Positions 1 through 11,075 of a stretch of 64,000 nucleotides of DNA are shown in pieces. Location: the NCBI GenBank assembly GCA_027475525.1, contig JAMWFC010000085.1:310001-374000 (forward strand), given 5' to 3'. A program made the translations under genes and the position numbers. This DNA comes from Macrolepiota albuminosa. Its lineage: Eukaryota; Basidiomycota; Agaricomycetes; Agaricales; Agaricaceae. Position 1 is the first letter of the stretch. Every line of letters starts with the position of its first letter. The notes under the pieces were generated by a model. The model was given only the letters and a program-made list of their open reading frames with translations. It was not told the DNA's origin and did no database searches.

Positions 1-3000
1 CAAAGAGAGAGAGCTTCTGGTTGGCTCACAATCGGTATTAGTGTGCAATTAAATTAATACAATAGTATCAACAACGTTTAGCAGAACAATCGCCCGTTAG
101 AGTTAGCAGTACTTACCAAATATCCTGATACGGATACAATACTTTCTATTATCTTTCATTGAGACGAACTTTACTCTGGTTAACCATTTGAATGTATATT
201 GTTCTTTGATACCCTGTCTGGGCGGATGTTCTGTATTTAGAAAGTCGGGGATGCGTGTCCTTGACTCGTCGGTATTCAAACAGAAAGTCGCACCGCCTTC
301 AGAGCATCTTACGCGACTCGAATCAAAACGCAAGCACAAGTCCTCGTGACACCTTTTGATCGAGGCGACTGAACAAGCGTTCAGCCGGAAGGGGCAGTGC
401 GTTTGATTCCAGTTTTGAATCGCGCTTCCGTATATGTGACAATAAGCATCAACAGATGTCGAAGGTACCTAAGCCCATTGATATCTGAAATATCTGAATA
501 GGACTGCTGTCACGGATGTTGGAGATGGCGTAGATCACAGTGGATCATGGATCATGATAGACAGACATCCTTTCAGGCCATTCGAAACATTGCCACAATT
601 CGCTAGCGCGAATTGGCTGTGTTATGTATCACACAATAGCTGATACCAACGGAGCTTCCATGAACTTGTATAATCTCTGGCTCTAGATTCGATAACATGT
701 ACATCGGCAAGTAAAGGTGACAGTGGCGCAGAGGGTATCAGGCAAAGTATGTGAGGCTGCCACAACGGCTGGCTGTTCCACGTATCAGGTTGCCAGGCTT
801 ACTCGCATCACGTTAGCTCACAAAAATCAGTAGCTCAAGATCTGAAATTTGATGTTCTGAAGAAACAATCTCATGTAAGGTCGTCAAATTTACAAGCACT
901 GCATGTAGAAATCGTTATTCGGCTACAAATAAATAAATTACTCAGCGCGCCACCGCAGCTCGGGGAGAAATGTGTTACCAACCATCATGAACAAAATCGC
1001 TTCGTAATTCCACTGATAAGAATGCCGATGGCCGACCGCTGGCATCCACAACTAGAGTCTGCTTTCAATTTATTGCAAAGCTCCGACATACGTGTTTGAT
1101 GTATATATCCCCGTATGTTGCGGAGAAACTGAAGGGTCGATACATATCACCGATATTTCAGGGAAGGCTCAATGGAATAACCAAATGAAAAACGTTCTGT
1201 ACTAGCCTCTGGAATCAGAATACTGACAGATGTGCCAAAACCGGACATAAGCTCAGGCCGCAGACAGGATAAAACAGTGACACCTGAGAATATTATTCCA
1301 GACCGATTAAAAGAAGAGTTTTCATAATAATTGTGAGGCGTTATCCTCCTATCAGATTCGACGATCCGACTATGTCAGCAAAACCCTCCATTTGTTCGTA
1401 CCGTGACAGTCAAGGAGAGATCAAAAACCGGAGATATCGACATTCTAAGTGCTTCAACACAGCTCCATTGCTTTGTACGGAGAAACACTGACTCCGGAAA
1501 GGACTCCTGACAATCTTACGCTATTAACAAGAGATGTCGTTTCTCTCGGCATGGTCGTAGAATCAAAGTTTGGAATAGGAGTGATAAGATCATTTGTAAA
1601 GCTATTGAATGGCTTAGTCTAGCTTGTTCTGCTCCACGTACCCTGATTCCCGTATGACAGGATGAGCGGACTTGAGACGATTGACAGCTCAATGAATTCA
1701 GATCTGCCACAAAGTGTCCTGTGACTAGAGTCATGTGGTGTTTTTTTTTCAGAGTTAGTCTCAGGATGGTCAAACAACCGTAAAAGTCAGTTGGCTTCGC
1801 GATCTAAAGCTGAACTGTGTGTGTGTGTGTGTGACCCGAGGTTGTTGAAATATCCGTTCTTCTGTTTGTCAGCCTTTTCGGTGGTGATTGGGGATAAGGA
1901 AAGAATCAGATAGATGTCGAACTCGTCGCCAGATCGGAAATAAGTTGGTTGTTACCTACATTTCCGATGATAGAGTTGTCTGAAGGTAAAGTTCAAGGAC
2001 GCACGCCACCCGCAGTTATTATGACAAGAGATACACCTAGTCACGAAGTTAGGGTTGTGACAAACATATAAGGTCTTCAGACATTTAAGGCTAGCTGCGG
2101 AAGCTTACCATACAATATTTACGATTTGTCGTAGGTACGTAAAAACCCACGAGTGACATAAAAAAAGCCAAATCAGAACGCGGAAATTGGGAACCCGTGG
2201 AAATTGGATTGGAGATACGGAATACAAACAGAAGGAATAAGAAGACGACTAAGGAAACTCGAAATTTTAGAAGCAGAGCGGCGCGTCCGCTCTGTCTCCC
2301 CTCACCCCCCTCGTAATCTCCGCGGACCGTAGTGGCGACTATTGTAGCACTATAATTAATGAATTACGTCTGAAGTGCGGTTACTGTACGGAATGGAAGT
2401 CAGACAATGGGATTTGGGCCGCGGGATGGGGTGGGGCAATATGATCTTCGTCGAGGTTTTTGCCTTGTCTGTTTTTTTCTCATCTATGTTTTGGGAGGAG
2501 TCAGACGCGCGCGCGGGGGGGCATATTCCGAAACAAATATCACAAGATCCGGGGGGGGGGGAGGTGAAGGAGGGGGACAGAGGCCTGGACTCTAGGGTAC
2601 GGTCCAAAGGAAGGATGCGCACCCAATGTCATTTCCTATTCCATTTCAGAAGGGACATATACCCGCGAACCTGTAATCTGTAACCTTTTTCCCTTTCCGC
2701 TCGGTCATTGCAACCCGCTTTTATCATTTCATTTCTAGAAATGCAAGAAAAGAAAAAGAAAAGAAAAAGGATGTGTCAACGACGCAAATACACCAACCCA
2801 ACAGTTAGGGACGAGAATTTGAACGCCCGAACCGTACCTTTTTTCTTTTCTGTCCTTGCGAGGTCGACAGAAGAAATTTTTTTTTCATCTACTCTACCTA
2901 GCTGGGGGGCTTCTCAACTTCTATATTCGTGAACGAGGCCCGAGGTCCGGTCGGGGTGAATAATGAAATGGCCGTATGTCGTAGGGCACCACATGGGGGC

Positions 3001-5300
3001 GGATTTCATCTTCCGCAAGGACCGGCACTAGCTCAATACGATTAGAGGCCCCCTTACTTGATTCATTCTCAACGCACGGGAAAGAGGTAAATTGATCGTC
3101 ATATACACGGGCGGATATGATATGATAGGGATAGTCATGGGTGGCGTTTTGTCTCAAGCGCCAGACGATTGAGTGGGTCGATATGTATGTCGTACACACA
3201 AGAGATGCTAAGCTTCTTTGTCTCGATTGTCTAGAGACGGCTCGAAGTAATGGTATGTCGGTGATAAATCTACAACTTTCCACATGCTTAGGCTTTTTGA
3301 TAGATGAATTCGTCCCCCCCCTTCCCCGTTTGGTTGCCTTTTTTTCACCTTGGTCCTTCCATCTCGGGGATTCTCTTCTTTCTTTGGTTTCGAGGTGGTC
3401 TTATGTGTGTTTGTTGTTTATAGGGAAATGGGTTACACGTCGTCCGTTGCCATGATATGCATAATGTATGAAATGAGCCATTTCCGGGAATTCCGGCGCT
3501 CTCCCTCCCTCGGAAAATCTAGAACGCCCTCTCTTTTTTTTACGTCGACGAAATTGGAATTCTTTTTTCAAAAAACAAAACGAACAACGAACAACGTATG
3601 ATGATGGTATGTATAGCTATCCTGTTGGTTTACCCTACGGCAAGTATACTAGACTTTGATAAATTAGCACCCAGGCCATTGATTCGTGAGCTCTTTCGCG
3701 AGTCCAGACTTGCACAAACCGTACCTACCGCCGGTATGAGTCAACGGTATCCGGAAGGTGTCTTCATTCAATGTCTAATCACCGAGCCACAAAGTCAAAG
3801 TGAGTCCTTACCCTCCTTTCTTTTCTTCCTTCTCTCTTGCCATTCATTTTCCGTCGTAAGTACGCGAGTCACGAGTCTTGATGAAAAGATGACAGAGAAA
3901 CACGAACGATACGAACGAAGAAACGGCGGGGAAAAAAGAGAGGAGAAAAAAGGAATACGAAAACAGACAACGAAAGAGGGATAATGCCTGAAAAAACGGG
4001 ACCCTGAGAGGCACCCCATCGCTTGATGATTAACCTCCCCCCTCCCCCGGTACCTATGATCGTTATTTTATGCTACAATTTACGAATTACGAAACTTTGT
4101 CCAACATACTCGTGTCGGTGTCGTAACTCCCACCAGCGGCGGCGAGGACTTCCTGTCCTATGGTGTCCTATGGTGTCCTGTCCTGTCACTTTGTGCACTG
4201 AGAAAACGAAGATGTATATAAAAAAGAGCCTTACGGACGTGAATCCCTGAATATACGAGAAAAAAAGGTCAAGGAAAATAAAAAGATTAGAAGACTAAGG
4301 TTAAAAAAAAGAAAAAATGAGAGGTGTCTAACATGCTCTAGTTCTGATTCTGATGGGTGAGTTATGTTAACCCATCCCCTCCCGTGGCCTCACCCTCACT
4401 CACCAGCGGCAACAGCAAGCTTGGGTCCATGTCATCTCATCCCTCGTCATAGAACCAACCAATCTCGGATTCAAATTCGAATTTGAGTCCTTTTTTTTTA
4501 AAAAAAAAAAAATGAAAATGAAAATATAGAGGCGTTCTGGAGGGGAACCACCACGCTATCTGTCTGCTGAGACAAGTCCCTGGAGGGTCGAATGAGTACC
4601 AAAGTCAAACCAACGCTAAGAATAAAAAGAGAGGGGGGACGCTGACGTACCCATGCTGGGAGCGGGTTACGAAGTGGTGGATCTGTGTTTCCCTTCTCCT
4701 TTGTTTTTTTTCCTTTTCTTTTCGTTTACTTCTCTGTCTCTTGGTGTCCTCGAAAGCCGCCTGACAGACGAGCGACATAAACGATAAACGACGAAGGCTG
4801 TGCTTGGGCTTGGGCTTAGGCTCGGCCTTGGGCTTATCGAAAGGTCAAGGTTATATATAGGCGTTAGATGGTCTGTGGTCCATACATAGTCTTTGGGTAG
4901 GCATTAGACAGGCATTAGGCGTTATACAGGCATTAAGCATTCAATATTCAACACTCAATCGCAAACATCCTTGGGATGTTGAATCAATATCAATGGTACG
5001 CTACGTACGAACGAAAGGGAGCGTTGACGAACCCATCGTGGGACCGGTTATGTAGGTGGGTGGGTGTATCTAGGCACTGGGCATTAGACAGGCATAAATC
5101 CCATCGTTCTGAACAATCGCGATGAACATTGAATATCGAATCAATAGTGCGCCAAGAACGGAACGGAAAAGGCGCAGACGAACATGGTAGGTAGGTAGTA
5201 CGTCTCTCGTTCTCTCGCCAAGTACTCAAAAGCCTCTTGTCGGACTGTGTATGACCAACCGCAACCGCAACGTTAACCGTCGAGAAAGCGAAAGCGAAAC
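1..5300. other. No recognisable gene; simple-sequence-rich DNA
   Basis: No open frame here shows a recognisable domain, and short frames on both strands lack conserved motifs. The stretch holds a (GT)n tract at 1816-1832, homopurine/homopyrimidine blocks around 2150-2900 and 3780-4020, and weakly repeated GGCATTAGACA-type units near 4890-5100. A heavily intron-split or species-specific gene cannot be excluded by eye. An open frame at 3598-3984 (+) was considered and dropped because it runs into low-complexity sequence. Confidence 0.5.
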
Positions 5301-5308
5301 GAAAGGTT

Positions 5309-5370
5309 CGAGGTATTAGGTGTTAGGTGTTAGGTATTAAGCAGGGATTAGGGATTAGGTAGGCTATAGA
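5309..5370 (+). repeat. Degenerate TTAGG-type repeats
   Basis: A short run of ATTAGG, TGTTAGG, TATTAAG and GGGATTAGGG units. It resembles degenerate copies of the fungal telomere unit TTAGGG. It is short, imperfect and interstitial, so a telomeric origin is only a suggestion. Confidence 0.35.
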
Positions 5371-6183
5371 CGATAGGGTACGAAATTCTTTCCAAGCGAG
5401 TGTGAGGCGGGGGCAGACACAAAAGACGGAGAACACCACCGAGTCGCAGGTCGCCGGTCGTAGGTCGTAGGGTGGGGTCGGGTCGGTCCTCGGCACCCGC
5501 GCATGTGGGATCGCTCAAAGTGGGCACACGGCATAAACACAAATAGGATTTGACGTTTTGGGGAGGAGAAGAGAAGTGGGCGATGGGGAGCGAGCGAGAG
5601 TGGAAATAGGAATAGGTATAGGAATGGAAGAAGAACATGAAAAAACAGGGGAGGGAGTGCGTGTGTAACAGAGACGAGCTGACCTGACCCGAGTCGGGGG
5701 GAAACACCAAAAGACACACAAAAAAAATTTTTGTCAAAGCCAAAGCGAAAAGGGGCAACTGCAACCTGGACAAGACAGGAAAGAAGCGGAAAACAAAGAA
5801 CGGGAAACGGGAGAAGCGGTGGTTGGTGAGCGAGGTGTAAGTAAAATGTGTAATGTAATGCCTTTTTCCTGATATTGTTTTTCTTGGCGGGGGAAGGGGG
5901 AGAAATTAAAAAAAGAAGCTATTAATCATTCATTGGGAATTACGTGTCGAGGCAGGCTCGCGGAGTGTGTGGATCGAGCGAGGCACAAACACACACATAC
6001 ACACAGGGGTAGGGTAGACAAGCGGATCAAACCCGATCGGGGCATCCTCGAGGCGGAAGTGTGCTTCTCGTGTGTCAAAACGCGGAGCTTGAAACCCCGA
6101 TGTCACAACCAAAAAATTAATTTATATCATTTTATAACATTTTATTGTTTTTCCAATGATGTTTGTTTTTTTTAGGTAGTACG
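5371..6183. other. Upstream flank of the zinc-module gene
   Basis: No gene is seen. The stretch holds a (CA)n tract near 5984-6003 and A/T-rich sequence at 6110-6174. A possible splice acceptor (pyrimidine run then TTTAG) lies at about 6160-6175, so the gene that starts at 6270 may have an intron in its 5' leader. No TATA box or other promoter element is convincing. Confidence 0.4.
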
Positions 6184-6291
6184 ATGGATCCGAATTATGC
6201 TTTGCATATATACATATACGCCCCCCCTCCTCCTGTCTGGGCCCCAACGAGCCAAAGCAACAGCCGAACATGTCTGACACAGACGCAGTAG
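6184..6291 (+). promoter_or_regulatory. Upstream ORF overlapping the start of the zinc-module gene
   Basis: An ATG at 6184 opens a 35-codon frame that ends with TAG at 6289-6291, overlapping the main start (6270) by 22 nt in another frame. If the transcript starts upstream of 6184, this overlapping uORF would lower translation from the main ATG. The transcript start is unknown, so this remains an inference. Confidence 0.35.
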
Positions 6292-8723
6292 TGCAGAACA
6301 GCGAGGCTGCAGTGGTGAAACACACGACGCCGCCGCCGCCGCCGCCAGCGACAGAAGAGGCCGCAGCGACGGGGGAGGGGGACGGGGACGCAGACGGGGA
6401 CGCAGAGGCCGAGGGGGAGGGAGACGGCGAGGAGCAGGAGCGGTCGTCGAGCGAGTACGAGTCTGGACGTGTGTCGTGCGACACGTGCGGGCTGTCAGTG
6501 TCGTTTCGAGACGAAGCCACGGGCGGGTTCTCGCTCAAGGAATGGCAGGAACACAAAGAGACTTGGTGGGTCTACGTTTGCGTTTGTGATTGGCGGTGCT
6601 GATGACGGCATGGTTAGTGGGGGCACACCGAGCACGGGGTCTGGTGGGGGAGCAGCGCCGGCGCCGCCACCGCCGCTGCCCAAGTCGCCGGGACTGGGCC
6701 ATGCGCCTGCGAAACGACGGCGGGCAAAGCGGACCGAGGAAGAGCGCAAGGCGTACCTCGGCAGTGACCCCTACGTTGAACGCTTCGAGGCTTACCGCGT
6801 CCTGTGCAAGTCCTGCGACAAGTGGATCAGACTCCGCCCAAACTCTACCTACTGCTCTATTCCCTGGGACGCACACCGCAAGTCCTGTCTCGCCAAAAAG
6901 ATGTAAGCCAGTCAATAATCTCACAACTCCTATTGACTTTTGTACAGAAACAACAAAAACGTCTACGCCCTGGATGAACGCAACGCCCTATTCGCCAAAG
7001 ACCCCGATGTCCGCAAATTCGACGCCGAGCGCGTCCTTTGCAATCTCTGCGACACCTGGCTCCCGCTCAACCCCGACAACCATCTCTTTGCCGTACAGAC
7101 CTGGCTCCAACACCGCGCCGCCTGCCAAGTCTCGCGCCCGCCCCCGCCGCCAGTGCCCGAGCCCAAACCCAAACCAGATCCATCCACCCGCCCTCCATCT
7201 CCCGCCCAGTCCCCCGTCGCAGAACCCTCCTTCCACGACCTCAACCCCGCAAACTACACCCCCGCCCACGAGTCCCGCCGCCGCAACGCCGAGCAGCGCG
7301 CGGCCACTCTCCGTGCCGACTCGCTCATCGCAGAGGTAGAACCTAACCGCGTTTTTTGCAGTCTCTGCCAAAAGTGGGTCCAGCTCCGCCAGGACAGCAG
7401 CTACTGCGCCTACCCCTGGCTCCAACACCGCGGCAAGTGTCTCGCTCGCCAGTAAGTCGAGTCACTCTTTTATTTCCTTTTTTAATAATCATTTCTTATA
7501 GTCAACGCCGCGCTGCAAAGGCAGCTGAAGTGGCAGAAGCCAAAGCTCGCAAATTGGGCGTTGTGCATCCCCCGTCTACGCACCCTACTCGTTCTCTCTC
7601 TGCCGAGCTCGAAAGCGAAGACGACGCCCGGCGCGAGTCGGCCGAGGACATGTATAGACGCCACAGGGACAGACCGCGGTTCCACCCAGCGTCGTACAAA
7701 CGGTCCTACGACCACCGCCACGCGCCGTACCCACACCCCCACCACGGGCATTCTCACTCGCACCCCTCGCATGCACACTCTCACTCTCATGCGCATCAGC
7801 ATCAGCATCAGCACGCTCATCAGCACCCGCATGCGCACCACGGGTACCGCCCTGGAACGGGAAGCAGCACGTCCTCGTCGGCGCGCGTTATACGTGCGTG
7901 GAATGCCGACGTACCTGGCACGGGTGCCGGTGGCACAGCCGCAGGTGGAGGTGCAGGTGCAGGTGCAGACTCGGCGACGACGGCGGGAGAACCCCGCTCG
8001 CCGGGGGTAGACCGTGATGTTGATATGGACGCTGAAGGCGACGAGGTCGATGCGGATGGCGAGCGGGATCCTGAGATGGCACCGCCTACGCCTCCTGCGC
8101 ACCGCGAGCGCGAAAGGGACAGGGACAGGGAGAGGGAGAGGGAGCGCATGTCGTCGTCGTCGCATCGTGCGATGCATCATCGTGACCGTGACCGCGAGCG
8201 GGAGAGGGAGAGGGACCACGCGCATATGCATCCTCATGCTCATTCGTACTCTCACTCACACTCCCATCCGCACTCGCACCCGCACCCGCACGCACACGCA
8301 CACGCACATGGCCACGGCCACGGGCACCGGCGCGCCTCGTTCGCCTCTCCACCGCCCTGCGCACCGCTTTCCCTTGCCTCTCAACCTCCATCGTCCTCCT
8401 CCTTAGCCTTACCCCCGGCCTTACCCACAGGCACGGGGACATCGACGTCGACGGCCACAGCGCCGCCGACACCGACACACCTCGATCTCGACTCGACGTC
8501 TGGCCGCCGACACTTTGTGCTTGCGTCGATATTGCATCTGCGTGGGACGACGTACGAGGCGACGGACGAGATGAGTGTGAGCGCGCTCGTTGCGTATTTG
8601 AACGCTGCGGTGCCGGTGGATAAGTATGAGGATTTTGATACGGCGGAGGTTGTTAGGGTTTTGGCGGTGTTGGGGGAAAGGGGACGGGTGAGGTTTGAGG
8701 GGGATTTGGTGTGGGTTGTTTAG
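6270..8723 (+). CDS. Protein with four C-x2-C/W-x2-H-x3-C modules and His-rich tracts
   Basis: Function unknown. The exons 6270-6565, 6618-6902, 6948-7451 and 7502-8723 join in frame to 768 codons plus stop; donors are gtgggt, gtaagc and gtaagt, and introns are 45-52 nt. Four related modules each carry C-x2-C, then about 16-18 residues, then W-x2-H-x3-C: Cys70/73-His95-Cys99, Cys162/165-His185-Cys189, Cys225/228-His249-Cys253, Cys331/334-His354-Cys358. The pattern suggests zinc-binding C2HC folds. The last Cys of module 1 is made only by splicing, because its codon is split by intron 1. An acidic, Pro-rich N-terminus precedes the modules, and a basic KRRRAKR stretch lies near residue 131. Exon 4 has His-rich tracts at about 435-478 and 601-638, an Arg/Glu/Asp-rich stretch between them, and a compact C-terminal segment (about 695-768) that could be a small winged-helix-like domain. 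A nuclear or metal-binding role is possible, but I recognise no named family. Confidence 0.8.
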
Positions 8724-10921
8724 GCGGTGGACGTTGAAGATTTTTTTTTGAGTGTGCTTGGTTGGTGTATGTTATCGTATCGTATAGTGTAGTGTAGTGT
8801 AGTATCTATTGGGTTCTGAGATGTATATTACTCTCTCCTCTCTCCTCTCTTCTCCTCTCCTCTCTCGTAGCCTCGCATCTTGGACATACGTATTTGTTTA
8901 CCTGTCTACTTGTGTACTTGTGTCCCGTTGCTTTAGAGATTTGATTCCTTATCTCCTTTGATTTTTGATTTCTTCGATACGTTTTTTTGTTTTGTTTTTT
9001 TGTCTTTGTTTTTTTTTGTTTCTTGTTGGTCGTTTGATGGTGTATGACTAGGACTGCAATGATGAATGTGTTTTTGGTTTGCGCTTTTGTGAGGGGTTCT
9101 AGTTCCATTATCTCCGCTTTCTTGGATGTTCTTTGATTGGTGTACAAGTATATTCATGTGTTTTTGATATGCGCTTTGCCAAGGGTTCTTCCATTGTTCA
9201 TTGTCCATTGTTCGCGTTGAGATTTTTACTTCCGTGTTTATCACATAACATACATAACTCAGCGGATACGGAATTCCCACCACAGCCGAATCGAACCCCT
9301 GAGCTCCTGACCGTGACGCGGATGTATATATGGGATGGGTGTGGAATGTCATGTATGTATGTTGGATAGATGTCATGTATGTATGTACATATGTATGTTA
9401 TTAATTTTTCCGTTTTCGTGTGTGTTCCTTTTTCTGGAGATGCTTCGTAGCTTGGAAGCCCTTTTTATGCTTCCACAGATCACACAGCATTGAGTATAAT
9501 CATAATCATGTTTGGGAATGAATAATATAATGAATGGTGAATGACGAATAACGGGGGGTCAAACCTCCCACTCACACACACACACGCCATGACATGACAT
9601 GACAAAAACAAAAATACATATATGCCTCACCCCCCTTCCGACTCGGAACTCTCTTTTGTTTTTTTTTTCCCTTTGACAAAAGGTCCCCTTCTTTTTACGT
9701 TCTCATCAACCGGAAATCGTGGATTCTTTGTCAAATTGTTTGTTTTTCGTTTCATTCTTTTCGATCAGTGCGGCATTGATATCATTATATCATTGTCAGG
9801 CAGAATGTAACCAAACTCTCAATTCCAGCTCCACCCTACATTGACAATGCGTGCACGTAATTGTAATGAATCGATCGGCCGTCAATGCGAAAGGAGAAAG
9901 GGCGACTCCACAATTCCGTCAAAAACATAACACTTGTAACATAATCGTTAGGTCACTCGTTGTTACCCGGTGCAAACAACGCGCGCCGAGAACATACATA
10001 CATATCCTCTATCACTTTAATCACGGAATGTCACGAAGGACTCTTTTCAGGGCCGTAATTTCCTTGTTTGTGGTTTTATTTCTAAAAATAAAAAATAAAA
10101 ATAAAATAAAAATGATAAGCAACGGCAACCCCGCCAAACGACGAAAACAACGACAACCATAGTCGTAATCGCCGCGCCCAGGTTCCACGTCATCCGTGTC
10201 AAACAAACTTTCTATATACCTCGTCCCGGTCAACTGCCACTTAGACAAAAGATTCATCACAAAATCCAACATATCACAAGCCGGGAATCGGCACAACGAG
10301 AAACCACCATGCCGCCAGTCCAGCAAGCACTTGGCTGTCCCTGCGACTTATTACCAACGTCCCTATTCCTTTCGAATTGGGCAAGTGTCGGCGGGGAGAA
10401 GAGCCCCCCCTCGAGCGGCTCAAAACGCATCATACACACCCCGGGTTCCCTCTTATCCGCGTCCGTGTCGGAGCGCTCAGGCATTATATACGCCATCGTG
10501 ATGATCAACAAACACCCGCAGCACAGTCACAAGTGGAGAGGAAGCCTATTTGTTCGAAAACCCGCCTGCTACTCGCTTCCCAGTCCCACACACACCCACC
10601 CCACATATGGCTAGTCGTCCATGTTGGTGGGATCATTTCTCTTTCTTTTTGTGGAGGGGACTCGGCTTGTGCTGCGAAATCGGTTATCTAACGTTGGTTC
10701 GAAATCGATTATGTGTATGTGTATATATATTTTGCTTTTTTGTTTCCTTTTTTTCTTTTTGTTTTTTCTTCTTTTGGTTTGCTGCTTATGACATTTCTGT
10801 CGTGACAAGGCGCCGGCGCCGTATTCCGCAGCATGTGGCTTGAGAAGTGCACTCTTCCCCCCAGCCGGTGTGGGAGAGCGGTGTATGTCTTTCTTTCAGG
10901 AAAAATTTAGCTCGATCACTT
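8724..10921. other. No gene recognised
   Basis: This is the 3' flank of the zinc-module gene followed by T-rich and CT-rich simple sequence (8830-9010) and several short (GTAT)n and (CA)n runs near 9350 and 9570. The sequence at about 9255-9330 faintly recalls a tRNA T-arm on the minus strand, but it does not fold and was rejected. No coding frame stands out. Confidence 0.45.
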
Positions 10922-11075
10922 CTGTCTGGCGGCGGCGTGTTTCTCACACGCTGTGTCAAATTGTGGCGTCAATCACGCGGTCACTTGTTGGGAAAAAACT
11001 GTCTGGCGGCGGCGTGTTTCTCACACGCTGTGTCAAATTGTGGCGTCAATCACGCGGTCACTTGTTGGGAAAAAA
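10922..11075. repeat. Exact 77-bp tandem duplication (assembly-type)
   Basis: Bases 10922-10998 are repeated without mismatch at 10999-11075, and the match stops at both ends exactly at the period. This is one of eleven exact period-77 duplications in the window. It lies in intergenic DNA, so only two spurious overlapping frames are affected. Confidence 0.95.

Noticed and set aside
3598..3984. 128-codon open frame (+)
   Set aside because: No recognisable motif; its second half is homopurine low-complexity sequence and no splice context supports a gene.
7482..8255. Long minus-strand frame of 257 codons
   Set aside because: Antisense shadow of the His-rich exon 4; Arg/Val-rich composition follows from CAY codons read backwards.
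9255..9330. Possible tRNA on the minus strand (GGTTCGATT-like T-loop)
   Set aside because: The T-stem pairs poorly, and no D-arm, anticodon arm or acceptor stem can be drawn around it.
10922..11075. The 77-bp repeats as minisatellites or CRISPR-type arrays
   Set aside because: Only two copies each, no spacers, unrelated units and one fixed period across loci; assembly overlap explains them better, and the genome is eukaryotic.
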